Below are positions 1-10,984 of a stretch of 64,000 nt of DNA, one piece after another. This DNA comes from Lycocorax pyrrhopterus obiensis (taxonomy: Eukaryota; Chordata; Aves; Passeriformes; Paradisaeidae). A program made the position numbers and the translations under genes. Every line of letters begins with the position of its first letter. The first letter of the stretch is position 1. Below the pieces are notes generated by a model. It did no database searches and was not told where the DNA came from. It saw only the letters and a program-made list of their open reading frames with translations. The stretch covers positions 85,629,047-85,693,046 of the forward strand of contig JACSVZ010000004.1 in assembly GCA_014706295.1 (NCBI GenBank), read 5' to 3'.

Positions 1-686
1 AGTGTAACTGTTAGGTATAATTCCTTTTAATGTAAGACATAGTTTAAGTTGTAAAACGCTGCCACAATGATTTAACTATTTCGCAAATAATTCCCTGCCA
101 GTCACTCTATAAAATAGCTTTGCAATTGTTATGACAATTAGTTTACTAAGTAATGCTCTACAGAGATTGCACTTCATAAACAAATTCTTTATAGACCTTT
201 ATAGCTAACAACTAAAAATGTACAGCAATATTCCACTACTTTTTTATTATATTGTTTATTTTTTCATTCTGTGTTTGTCCTAAAAAGTGTATCGTCTAGT
301 AAATTAAGTTTTTCTACAATAATAATAATAGTTTCTGCTGAACAAGTAAAAGCAAGTATATAATGATGAAATTTGCGGAGGAAGGCGTGTATGGAGGATT
401 CAAACCTCATAGGAAATCAGGTGCTCAAATAATTCATGGTGACTGATTTGCAGATGTAAGAGACATAGGTCTGATTTTCATCATTACAGTGTTTGACTTC
501 ACATGGCTTGTGATTACAGTGTCTTTACTAACACTAATTAACAAAGTCTTACTAACATGCACCGATTTTTCATTTGTATCATCTGAGTGTATGCATTTGG
601 TGTCTCCTAGAAAATATCACGGCAACATACCAAAGAAAACTTTCCTTGGTGTCTGGGTCTTAAAATTATCATGGAATGAATAATAA

Positions 687-1690
687 AATCATAGAATGGT
701 TTGGTTTGGAAGGGACCTTAAAGACCATCTATTTTCAACCCACCTGCCATGGTTGGAGACACCTTTCACTGGACCAAGTTGCTCAGAGCTCCATCCAACC
801 TGACCTTGAACGCTGCCATGGATAGAGCACTCACAACTTCTCTGGGCAACCTGTCTCATTGCCTCACCATCCTCACAGTAAAGAGTTTCTTCCTAATATC
901 TAATATAAACTTGCTCTCTTTCTGTTTGAAGCCATTCCCCCTTGTCCTGTCACTGCGTGCTCTTGTAAAAAGTCCCTCTTCATCTTTCTTGTAAGTTTCC
1001 TTCAGATACTGAAAGGCTGCAATTAGTTCACCTTAACCCTTCTCTTTTCCAGGCTGAACAATCCAAATTCTTGTAGCTTTTCCTCACAGCAGAGTTGCTC
1101 CATCCCTCTGATCATCTTGGTGGCCTCCTCTGGGCTCACTCCAACAGGTCCATGTCCTTCCTGTGCTGGGGACCCCAGAGCTGCAGGTGGGATCTCACCA
1201 GAGCAGAGGGGCAGGTCCCCTCCCTTACCCTGCTGATCCTGCTGCTTTTAATGCAGCCCAGGACACGTTTGGCTTTCTGGGCTGCGAGGCTCATGTCCAG
1301 CCTCTCCTCCACCAGCACCCCCCAAGTCCTTCCCGTCAGGGCTGCTCTCAATCTGCTCATCCCCCAACCTGGATACCAGGGTTTGCCCTGACCCAGGTGC
1401 AGAACCTTTCACTTGTTAAACTGCATGGGATTCCCATGGGCCACTTCTCGAGCTTGTCCAGATCCCTCTGGATGCTGTTCTGTTCTTCAGGTGTGTCAAC
1501 AGCACCGCTGAGGTCGGTGTCATCTGCAGACTTGTTGAGGGTGCACTCAATCCCTTCACCTATGTCATCAATGAAGATACTGAATAACACTGGTCCCAGT
1601 ACGGACTCCTGAGGGACACCACTTGTCACTCACGTTCATCAGGACTCATACCCTCTGGGTGTAGATGTCCAACCAATTCCTTATCCATCT
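687..1690 (-). mobile_element. CR1 LINE fragment, 5'-truncated, antisense to KHDRBS2
   Basis: On the minus strand this reads as the 3' third of a CR1 non-LTR retrotransposon. The conserved 3' tail lies at 687-735, where the plus strand shows atcatagaatgg and ggaagggacctta. The minus strand at 1357-1629 encodes a decayed reverse-transcriptase segment with the GVPQ(E)SVLGPVLF block and an ADD catalytic block in [10 protein letters not shown] second frame at 1136-1360 continues into the CR1 C-terminus (QLWGPQHRKDMDLLE). The two frames differ by a frameshift, so no working protein is possible. The match stops near 1690, just upstream of the block reading 'aattggttgg' on the minus strand, so this is a normal 5'-truncated insertion. 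Its antisense position inside an intron is the orientation that is usually tolerated. Confidence 0.93.
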
Positions 1691-4294
1691 TATTATTAAT
1701 TAGGCGTCTCAGAGGCAACAAAAGACAGATTGTACCATTGTGGTGGAGGTTTTGTGGTGTCTTGACAGAGCACCTGGCTGACTGTTTAGCACATGCTGGG
1801 TGCTTCTACACTAGCATGGGAGCAGGAGTGTTCTTTATAAGCAGATTCACCAGTCGTCTGCATTTATAGGTCTTCTGTCCACATCACTGAGTGGGTTCGA
1901 AGTACATAAATTCTAGTTTGAAACGAAAGCAAAAGATGCAATCCCAAGTGTTTGTGAGATTTCACTTCCAGAGGCTCAAACTAGGGCCAGTCTGAAATGA
2001 AAAATACCTGTAGAAGCCATATTGTGAATATCAGGTCCTCAGCGTCAGCTGTTTTCCTCTGCCGTTCATTCCTGTTGGTGTGCACTGTGTGCTAATATTG
2101 ATACAGCACCTGCATCCTGATGCCCCCCAAGCTGTCCCTGCTAACAACCTTGCTACATGTGCCGTGGTTCTGAGGAGTGTGTCATGCTCCCGCATGACCA
2201 CTTTTATTTTTGGCTGATGGAGGGCTCTGGTCTCTTGCTGAGCGTGAGGCAGATGTACACCCAGCCCTGGGAACTCAGGAGTGCTCCTGAGTCTTCCTGT
2301 ACAGTGCTCAGTTTTTTATTCCACTGGAAACAGGAGGCATTGAAGATTTCTACTGCATATGGACAGAAGATACACCAAATAAATTGCCCTCTTTTAATCA
2401 TCTATTTCAATCATTCCTATACTTACTGATAGCAGCGTTCCTACTGTGGGACAGAATGAACTGTCAAAAGCATTTTCTTGATTTTCTGCAAAATTTTATC
2501 AATTCTTTTACTGGAGGAATCACCTTAGCTGTATCCCAAGTGACATTCATTCCCTCAGAAGAAATTCATGATTTTCCTAAGAGCATGATTTTGAAAGTTT
2601 GCAGGGAAAGGAGCACATTTTGAATTCAGCTATGACAACTAATGTGGGGATGATACTAGAGCTATTGCTGTTTTGTCAAATCAGAGTTTTAATTAGGCTA
2701 TAATTCTTTAGAAACTTTCATATTTAAACTCATCACATTCTTTTAACTGTCTGTATATCCTAAAATTTTGTAGTTCAGTTATGCTACAGCAATCAAAAAA
2801 ATTCCGCATGTAGAACAAGATTGGTTTTAATTTATAGCAACTTATTGTGCTTCCTCTATTACTTCTGAATTATAAATCATTTTCTATGACAGAATAAGAA
2901 TAAGTAAATCATGCAAAACTTTCCTATGTAATATTTCAAATGGTAATTTCACTGTCTTGCGCCATGGGAATTGTAGTGTTGGAGAATCTAGGACAGAAGT
3001 CCTGTAATATTGGCATCTATTTAATTCCAGATGCAGCATATCAGTGCATGTTTCATGACCAGAAAATTAATTTTTACTGAAAATAAGTTAAAAATAAAGC
3101 TCCTTCTACACTGTAACATTCACACTCACCTCACAACAGCACTGATAAGAGTCTTCCTCCTGGCATTGCAGTTTCCCGAACTAGTTGCCAGTGTACTCTG
3201 ATGCTGCTCCTTCCCTGTCTGTGGCAGGTGTTCACTACAAAAATGGATGATGCCTTCTAGGAAATAATTTTCTCCAGTGGTTACTCCTGCGCCTCTCGCT
3301 GTCATTACTTCACCTGCAGGGAGGGCTGGCAGAGGCACAAGCTCTTCTCATCTGCTCCAGTGCTGTCAGCTGGAGGATTTCTGTGCTCCTCCACTGCCGG
3401 TTTAAGCCGGAGAAGCTCACAACCCGAGAGCAGATTTGGAGCAGCCATGCAGTTTAAATTGTTAGCCCTCCCCAAGGGAAGGTACTATCAAGCATAGGGG
3501 CAGTAGGTTGGGGTGTTTTGAAGAGCTACAGCCATGTTCAGAAACTAGACTATTAAACCACAAGGTTTTCCATTCATTTCTGGTTTTTAAGCTGTATATA
3601 CTTCATACAGCAGGTCTAGTAAAATAAAGGGTACTTAGAATGGTGTAAGCAAGCTTAATTGGTTTGAGCCTGTATTTTGGAAACGTTTCTTGTCTTCTCA
3701 AAACTCCAAATTTCAAATAAGAAAGGCACCATTTGTGATTCAAAAGATAGTCATTTCAGCTCTTCTTCACACAAAATAATAAAATGCATAGATGTCAAGT
3801 CAGAAAATCCTGTGTATTTTGCAAGCTTTGCAGATAAGCAAAAAGAGACCAGAAGAGTGAAAAAAAGTGCATGTTCTACTTTAAAAAAACCAAACAAGAT
3901 CTGTTCTTGCATTTTTGTCTAAAATAATATATACTTGTCCAATTATGACACGAGAAAAGTGCAGCTACGTTTTCTGTGTGGATATTTTGGCTGAAATACT
4001 GGCTTTGTCAAAGTTAATTGAGCTTCAGTCATTAGCTTGTGTAGGACAAATTTTCCAACCATTTGCAAGCAGTATTTTGTCTCCATCCATCTTTCTATGG
4101 AGAGAGAAGTTTGGAAGCTTACTAGAAATAAAGGACAAATTGAATTGTCCGAAGAAAGGCATTCTAATTTTGAGAGTTCTCATTTTAAAGCTATATGTGT
4201 GGTTTCTATTGGGTCTTCTGCTCAGCACATCTATATTACTTTTCTCTTACTGCTCAGGCAATTAACTACATCTCAGAACACCCCAGGGAGGGAG
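1691..4294. other. Unique intronic DNA, no gene seen
   Basis: No exon, RNA gene or clear repeat was recognised. Slightly GC-richer patches occur at about 2040-2330 and 3120-3480. The second contains a small palindrome, CCGG-tttaag-CCGG, near 3399-3412. Open frames here are short, lack splice context and show no recognisable domain. Confidence 0.5.
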
Positions 4295-4425
4295 GTATTC
4301 CTGTCTCATTCTACCAGTGAGGAAGCCATACCACAAAATATTGAACAATTGTCCAAGGTTACTGAGCAAACAAGGAGTAGATCTTGTAATCCCAATTCCT
4401 GTGCAGTGTGCTCACTCCACAAGTA
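4295..4425 (+). repeat. MIR-like SINE relic (old)
   Basis: The order of short blocks resembles the core of a mammalian-wide/amniote MIR-type SINE. A 'cattctaccagtgaggaagc' block is followed about 40 bp later by 'ttgtccaaggttactgagc', then by 'cttgtaatcccaattcctgtgc' and 'ctcactccac'. These correspond to the MIR core segments near 'cattttacagatgaggaaac', 'cttgcccaaggtcacacagc' and the 3' region. The copy is strongly diverged, so a chance or distant-family match remains possible. Confidence 0.45.
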
Positions 4426-7400
4426 TGCAGTAAAAGAGATTTTTTTTTCTCACAGGAAAGAAAACGATTTTATTCTGAATTAAAAACAATTTCTGTTTCT
4501 AAAACACCAAAAGGTAAATGAAAAATCAAATTGAACCATTACACTACTTGCTGTTATATGCATCTTAACTATCTACTCAGAATAACTCTTTCTAATCTTT
4601 TCCTGGCCACCTGTCTGAAATAATTGACCAGAAATTAATAAAATTGTGCCCAATAATTGTGGGCAATGTTCAGATGTTAAATAAGTTACTGGGAAAAAAA
4701 AGTAATCAGGTCTTGATTAGTACCAGGACTAAGCAATGACTATAAATAAAAAATAATTTGGAAATAATATATTCCTATGTAAATCACATGCCATTAATTT
4801 ATATTTTTAATATATCCATTATTGTTATCTGCCCTTTAGCTATTGCATTGTTTCCATCTTTGCATTTGCAAAAGAGTTTTATTCAATGCTGGAAAATTCC
4901 ATGATAAGGTTGCAGAATGCTAAATGAAGAGTAAAAAAAAAAGTGTCTGAATGTGTGATTTTCTTTTACTTGAAGACATTTAAGCATGTGATGATAGCCA
5001 CATGGATAGACCACTGAATTTTTCTGTGCTTTCAATAATGCATAGGTAAAATAGTAAGACAGAAACAACTTCATGTGTACCCCTCTCTGTGCTATAAATG
5101 TTACCATTTTAATCCCATATTCAGAGAAATTTCTCAGGTTAAAAATTATATGAATTTTTTTCATTCTGACTCTCTAGTAAGAAAAAGAAAAACTAACTAA
5201 AATTCTGTATTTAAACAGATTAAAGCTGTGGAGTCTCCTAGCAGTTGATAAAATAATCTTCAAAGATAGCCTCAAGTAATGTATCAATAATGTCTGTAAT
5301 AAATACTGGAATCATTTCTATAACTCAATGAACACAGTAAAGTAAACAAGAGTCCATCTGAACCATAAAAAGCAGTGCAAAAACACTAATACGCAATTCC
5401 AATCAAGCATAAACCAAGGGTGCTGATTGCCTCTGATAATAAGAATAATTTTATGTCCTAAAGGTGAGCTTCAAATGCCAATTGACAGGGAGCATATAGC
5501 AGATTGAAAGACATATGCAGTGTAATTAAAAGGGCTGTGCCCATGTCTTCACACTTCTTACCAAAGTAGCTACAACACTTAGTATCACACACAAAGCAAT
5601 CCTTTAGCCCAAGCACTCTGATTCCTCACCTATAAACTTTCTTAGTTTTCCATCGTGCTGCTATAACTTACACTTTCAGTTTTCTGAAAGCAAAACATAC
5701 AGTATTTCTCCTTAACTAAGAATGGCAAAGTTGCCAATAACACTAAATTCCTGAAAAAACTCTGCCCTCAGTTATTAATCTGCCTGTGTGGATTTCTTTT
5801 TAACCATAGTCTTTGAAACCTGATAGCACTGCAGACAGTCAGAAGTGAAGAGGACAGGGAATGAGTGTGGTCTGCTAGAGCAGAAAGACTGGATGGAAGT
5901 CTGCATGTCACCAAGGGAAGGGGAAGATCAGACTCCACAGGGTTTCTCTTCACAGGAATCAGAAAAAGGAAAAGAAATCAGCATTAAAACACAACAACCA
6001 CCCTGCACATTTCTTCAGCTCTAGGGCAGTGTCTCACTTGCAGTTCTCCCAATTACCCTTCTCTCTCCAAAGCTACACCTGTTGCCTGCTCTTCACCTGA
6101 AATCCCTCTCAGTTTCCATTTCACTAATATGTCACTTTATTATGATGAAATATGTCCAGGCTTTCTTTCCTTCCCTTTTTGGCACAGTCCTTCAGAGAAA
6201 GACCAGGCTCGCTCACTGTTCTCCTGTTCTCACAGTGAAACTCAGCCTGGTAATCAAACTTTCAACCCTTCTACTACCCAACGAGCTGCCCAAATCTCTG
6301 TGTGACTGCTGAGGTAATCTATAGGACTCCAGCCTTTTAAGACTGTTCCTGAAAACAGAGATTTCCATTCTCAGGAGCTCCCTTTCTTCCCTTGGTGCTG
6401 AAAGAAAAAGGTTACCTTGGAGTTCTGGAAGGGAGACATGAAAGAGCAGCTTTCATGTCAAGGGAACTTTAATTACTAGCATGCAGATACATTGTTCATT
6501 AACCACCACCCCCCCACCCAACCCCGGAAAAACCCACTAGCAATCTGATTTCTTTTTTGGTGTGGCTGCATCTTGTAATATATTGGCACAGCGTGGTTCA
6601 GAGACTCTTGATAGTGCTGCTCCCTATCATCTTGCTTTCTCCACAATAAATGTATCATCCTTTACTGCTATATGAGTGGTAAACACCAGGGTTTTCTCAC
6701 TTGTAGGCTGTAGTCCCAAAACTTCCACATCTGTTTTGGCTATGGATTCACCTGTTAATACAGTAGGCTCTATCAACAGGAGCTGTTAGCTGTCAACTAT
6801 CACGTCGTATTTCAATTATGGTGTTAAAGTCTGAAATCAAGCAAATAGGTGCACCATATTACTGAAAAAAAAGAGCATGAGAGACTTGTACCACAAATTA
6901 TGATTCCGTTTTTGTTCCATATCAGGAGCTGGTACAGTCACAGGAGCAATTTGCTTTAAGAACAGTCAAGGAAAAACAGTTTCCTCCAGTTGGTAATATA
7001 AAGTGATTTTTTACTGCGTGAGTACTACCAAAAAGACTGTACATTTCACCTTTATATGAAGGTGCTTCAACCTGGACAATGGGGAGGGGACTAAAAAGGA
7101 ACAAGAAATTGGCTTGTCTTTGTGTTGTGCATTTACTGGATATTTTTACTACTTCAGTCATTTTCATTTATTTAGATAAAGCTTCTCTTTTCCACATAAA
7201 TCTCTGTTGCCCCCAAGGCCTCTCTGCAAATGCAGTACCGCTTCAGCAAAGGGTAATTGAAGCTGCAAAAAAATTACTGTAAAATGCCATTTTTAAAGGG
7301 TGTAATGATACATACTGCAGAGACAGGATTTTTAAATTCACTATACAGAAACTTATTCCCTATAGGAATGAGAGACCTGAAGATTTAGAACTATATCATA

Positions 7401-8782
7401 TTGGCTGCCACTTCTTCAACCCTCTAGGCAGTAGCTTTCCACAGTAAACTTTGGTTTCATGTGGCCATAAAACCCCTGATATTCAAAAAGAGAACATCCT
7501 GAAGAACTCAAAGAAAAATAAAATAAATGGAGTGCACCAAAAAATCACAGCAGGAGTGTTTCTTGTTCCATAGCAAGATCAACTGCTACCAAATCTTTTC
7601 CAGAGATGCCCACTCCATATATGCTAGCCTGAACTCACTTTAGCTCTACAGCTGCTATTCCCCTCATACCTCAAGGCAACGAGATAATGAAGTGTAGTTG
7701 CAGAGGAGGCATCTTGCAGAGAAGAAATAGCTTTCAGAATTTTAACAGGCTTTTTATGTTGTATATTTTCATTTTTCATAGTCACATAGCATTATCTTTT
7801 TACAAAAGGGATCTTTGATACGTGATTTAACCATTTAGTATTCTTTGCCTGGTGGCAGCTATTTATGTTCTTAGTGGCCACAAAAGTCAGCAGTCATTAG
7901 CAAAAACAAGATACCAGCAATGCTGTACTCTGGCATGATATAAGATGATACACTGTGGTTTGTGCATTTCCATTTTAATCACTCTGTGTATGATCAGTTG
8001 AAGTCAGTGGAAGACAAAACCAGAAATCATTTGACGACCCACTGGCTGATTCAGGAGATAATTCAAGTTTTGGGTTCAACTGCTGGACCACTGCTGTAGG
8101 GGGTTTCCTGATTGCACCTTTGGGAAGGTTAAATTCCAGAAATATCATGCCAGGGAGGAAGAAGAAGATTTGTAGAAGATTTGTAAAAACTGAACTAGAC
8201 TTGCAGTTTTTGTCTTATTTGTCCTGAGCATAATTGATTCACCAAATATGAAAAAGTGTTCTAAAGATACTGCAAAGTAAAATGTTTTGCTTAATGTAGT
8301 AACTTCACGTTTTTCTTCCATTATTTTCTTTCTTTTGGTCTCAAATGAAAGTAAAAAAAATCAAACATATCTTTCTTATCTTTTCGTGATTCAACTCCTC
8401 ATTTTGTTACCATACCAACAGCATTAAATATTCAAATTCCTGCTTTAACTTAAATGCTAGAAACTCAAAACATCAAATAAATTCTGAACTGGCAGACTAA
8501 CACAGTGATTTTTTCAGAGCTGACTGTACCACCAACACAGTAGTTATTCATTCTCTGCTGAACGTGAAGGAGTAAGGCTTTTTTTCTTCCTAAGATAGAC
8601 GGGTTTCCTGTGTAGAGAAGTAGGTTAGTTTTCTGTAAGTTTTTTTGTGGGAGGATAAAGAAATGGATGATAACACCATCCTCATTTTGTTTTTCTAAAG
8701 CTTTCAGCCAGAACCCTCAAGAATTTTGACAGCCATTAGCAGTGGCATTCCTTTGTTCTTTTAATCTTAGGTATTTACAAAA
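4426..8782. other. Unique intronic DNA, no gene seen
   Basis: AT-rich sequence without recognisable exons. The only structural features noted are the C-rich motif at 6504-6526 and a small 11-bp tandem duplication (gaagatttgta twice) at about 8164-8185. A few pyrimidine tracts occur, but none is paired with a credible exon. Confidence 0.5.
6504..6526 (-). other. Potential G-quadruplex motif on minus strand
   Basis: The plus strand carries closely spaced C runs (CCACC, seven Cs, CCC, CCCC). The minus strand therefore has at least four G runs of three or more with loops of one to three bases, which satisfies the usual quadruplex pattern once the seven-base run is split. It lies on the template strand of the KHDRBS2 intron. 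The pattern is seen directly; folding is inferred. Confidence 0.5.
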
Positions 8783-8806
8783 CTTGTTTTTCTCTTCTGT
8801 TTTTAG
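8783..8806 (+). promoter_or_regulatory. KHDRBS2: 3' splice site of the last KHDRBS2 exon
   Basis: A pyrimidine-rich tract (cttgtttttctcttctgtttttag) ends in TAG directly before the first exon base at 8807. The tract is nearly uninterrupted and contains no earlier AG. The phase fits: two bases, CA, complete a codon begun in the previous exon, after which the frame reads straight into the family C-terminus. Confidence 0.9.
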
Positions 8807-8904
8807 CACAAGAAGAATGGGCTACAACCCGTTCCAGCCTAAAGGCACCACCTCCAAGGTCAGCCAGAGGGGGTTACAGGGAACACCCCTATGGTAGATA
8901 TTGA
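8807..8904 (+). CDS. KHDRBS2: KHDRBS2 (SLM1), terminal coding exon
   Basis: KHDRBS2 (Sam68-like mammalian protein 1) is a nuclear STAR-family RNA-binding protein. It binds UAAA/UUAA-type motifs and regulates alternative splicing, mainly in neurons. Two bases (CA) finish a split codon, then 31 codons run from 8809 to 8901, followed by TGA at 8902-8904. The peptide begins QEEWATTRSSLKAP and ends GGYREHPYGRY. The ending REHPYGRY is shared with Sam68/KHDRBS1, while EEWATTRSSLKAP and the Arg-Gly segment point to KHDRBS2 rather than KHDRBS1 or KHDRBS3. In Sam68 this end of the protein carries the nuclear localisation signal, and the family C-terminus is tyrosine-rich and a target of tyrosine kinases and arginine methylation. 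The KH domain is encoded by exons outside the window. The exon is intact. Confidence 0.93.
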
Positions 8905-9620
8905 AGGTCCTCCTCATCTGTGACCTCATCTCAAAGACAATTAATAGCCTGTGGTCTCCACATAAACAGCAACAAGACAAGTAATAGTCCATTTCTTTTC
9001 TATCCTAGGGATTACTGCTCATTATTATCCTATGTACTACTTGTATTTCCTATAACATTGGCGTGACATTGGCATTAGTATTATTTTATAACACGGACTT
9101 AAAAAAAACAGAGACAAAAAACCTTTGGCAAGCGTTGTCTATAAACTATTCAAAGATGATGTTCTGTTGGTTGTATTCATTGCTGTGTGTAACTTAAAAA
9201 GCATGACACTGTTACAGATCTTGAGTCTCTCTACATACTAGCTAAGGCTGAGTTTCTGTTTAGGGTTGCTGAAAGACTGTAATATGATTATTTTTTCCTT
9301 TCTATTTTTTTTTTGAGCCAGACAATAATCAAGCTGTAGATAAGATGTTTTAACCTGTCTTTTTTAATATATGTTAGTTTAGATTAAGATGTTCGATATT
9401 AAGTTTGTAAATTTAATTTTAAATGCTGTTTTAATGGGGTTGAAAACAAGCAGCTACTGTATGTATGTAGCTAACTGAAGTTGTTCAGTGTTTTAACCTG
9501 TATTTGTTAAAAAAAATCACTTAAAGTTCCATGTGTAAGCTTCTCTAAATAGGAAACCATAATTTTGTCAAATATGTTTGCCATAATTTGTCAATAAAGC
9601 TGAAACCTTTTGTAACAAAC
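8905..9620 (+). other. KHDRBS2: KHDRBS2 3'UTR (proximal form)
   Basis: The sequence after the stop codon has no continuing frame, is AU-rich and reaches a canonical AATAAA at 9593-9598. Cleavage would be expected 10-30 bases later, so the end near 9620 is an estimate. The segment from about 9360 to 9440 contains six UUAA tetramers. This is the kind of bipartite motif that STAR proteins of the KHDRBS group bind, so autoregulation is conceivable but not shown. Confidence 0.75.
9593..9598 (+). terminator. KHDRBS2: Poly(A) signal AATAAA, proximal
   Basis: A perfect AATAAA hexamer lies about 690 bases after the KHDRBS2 stop codon, followed by a T-containing downstream stretch (ccttttgtaac). It is the first canonical signal after the stop codon and so the best candidate for the main mRNA end. 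Confidence 0.7.
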
Positions 9621-9879
9621 TAAATTTGGAATTACTTGTTTTCTAGCTTTAAATGCCTGCTTTATTTCTTTTTCAAGAGATGCCTAAAATGTTTTTTATA
9701 TAAAAATTACAAAAATGAACCCAAGCCTGTTTTAAGATTTTTTGTGTAAGACTTTAAAAGTTGTATTAATAACTTCTTGTTGTTAAATAATATAAAAGTT
9801 AACAAACTAAACTGTTACATGAATCATGGTTAGTATCCACTAATGTATAACATGTTAATGGAAAAAAATGCTTTAGAAC

Positions 9880-9885
9880 AATAAA
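9880..9885 (+). terminator. KHDRBS2: Possible distal poly(A) signal AATAAA
   Basis: A second AATAAA lies about 290 bases beyond the proximal one and is followed by T-rich sequence. It could give a longer 3'UTR ending near 9910. AATAAA is common by chance in AT-rich DNA, so support is weak. Confidence 0.35.
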
Positions 9886-9910
9886 TGGATTTTAAACTAT
9901 CCTTTAAGCT

Positions 9911-10932
9911 TGATCTTGCTAAACACAAACTCTGATTGACTTGTTTGTATTAGCATGTCTCTCGTGAGAATGTAATGGAGTTTAAAGAGGTAAGATTACC
10001 ACTTACCACTGTTAGACTGTCTAAATGCTAGTTCTTCAACCTTTGAGTTTCCCCGCACATTAAATATCCCATTCAACATGTAAGCATTGCATAGATTCAC
10101 CTATTTGTTTTCACTCAGAAGAGTGCGTTGACTGCATTTTTCGTAGTATATAACAATTTGTCTTGATAAACAAATCATCAGTGTCACTGCCCAGTTGTTG
10201 GTACTCAACTTCAAAAACTTTATTTGTAATTTTCAGTGCTAAATATCACCGCCCTTGAAGGCAGTTTAGAGGGCTGATATTTCTTTTGAGACTATCAGAC
10301 TTGATGGCTGATGATTATTAAGGAAATATGTCGCAGGACTCAAAGGATGACTAAACGTTAAACAGGTAACACTAATAGTAACTCTGTAATTTTGAGTATG
10401 CAACAGTAATGTAAAATATTCTCAGTTATTAAGTTACTGATAGTTAAAAAAGTAAACCTACCAAAAGATAACAAATAGGTATATAGGCTATTAAAACAAC
10501 TAATTAACATTAACTAGTGACAACAAAATTATTCTACAATATATAACCCTCAAGGTAATAAACAGAACTAAAATTAACAATAATAGTAATGCAACTCTTG
10601 CTAACAACAAATATATAACCTAAATTTTGATGAAGAAAAGAAAAAAAGAACAGAAGACTTGATGGTAGGGATGCCAAAACTGTTAATCCTTTCAATACAG
10701 TCTTTTTGTTTACAGTGGCTTTTTGTCAATGTGATTGGTTTACTTTTTTGATGCGACTAAAGTACAGGCCGATTGCTGTTCAGTTTGTGAACAAAATCTC
10801 TTGCAGCTGGAGTTGCATGCTAGCTCTTTTTGAATAGTTTATGATGAGTATGTTTTGTCCTTTGAAGTGTTAAAGCGAATTTAGTAGGCTACATGATAGT
10901 TACATTGAGTTTATTCTGTCTCACTATTTCAG
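9911..10932. other. Downstream flank of KHDRBS2, no gene seen
   Basis: There is no coding signal. The stretch holds a hairpin at 10241-10282 and an unusual A-rich block at about 10380-10625, with many AAC/TAAC/ATAA words and few G or C. Either could be part of conserved 3' flanking DNA, but this cannot be judged from one sequence. Confidence 0.45.
10241..10282 (+). repeat. Inverted repeat / stem-loop
   Basis: The left arm AAATATCA-cc-GCCCT pairs with the right arm AGGGC-TGATATTT. This gives a 13-bp stem with a two-base bulge and a 14-base loop (10256-10269). The structure is seen in the sequence. Whether it is transcribed or folded is unknown, and it is shorter than a typical microRNA precursor. 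Confidence 0.5.
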
Positions 10933-10984
10933 GGACTCACAGGCACTGGACAGCTAAGCAGCAGATCTGCTGGGAAGTGGTCAG
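10933..10984 (+). other. Exon-like segment (candidate alternative or noncoding exon)
   Basis: A 52-base segment is bounded on the left by a good acceptor (pyrimidine-rich ttattctgtctcactatttcag) and on the right by a strong donor (gtcag followed by gtaagc). It lies about 1.3 kb beyond the proximal KHDRBS2 poly(A) signal on the same strand. If spliced from the phase-1 donor that normally joins 8807, the frame stays open across the whole segment, so an alternative KHDRBS2 C-terminus is possible. A long noncoding RNA exon is equally possible. No partner exon is recognised downstream. A chance pairing of splice-like sites cannot be excluded. Confidence 0.3.

Larger units (their letters stand above)
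1..8806 (+). other. KHDRBS2: Final intron of KHDRBS2 (3' part; starts outside window)
   Basis: This stretch is inferred to be intron because it lies immediately upstream of the last KHDRBS2 exon and no other KHDRBS2 exon can be found in it. The preceding family exon should encode a Tyr/Gly/Asp-rich segment, and nothing like that is present in any frame. The sequence is AT-rich with many stops in all frames. It holds an antisense CR1 fragment (687-1690), a faint MIR-like relic (about 4295-4425), a C-rich quadruplex-type motif (6504-6526) and many short A or T runs. KHDRBS2 is known in other amniotes to be a very large gene with long introns, which fits. No promoter or second gene is visible. 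Confidence 0.75.

Noticed and set aside
1095..1612. Plus-strand open frames of about 98 and 149 codons
   Set aside because: They are antisense shadows of the minus-strand CR1 reverse-transcriptase remnant.
1894..1900. ggttcga, like a tRNA B-box
   Set aside because: No A-box at the right distance and no cloverleaf can be drawn.
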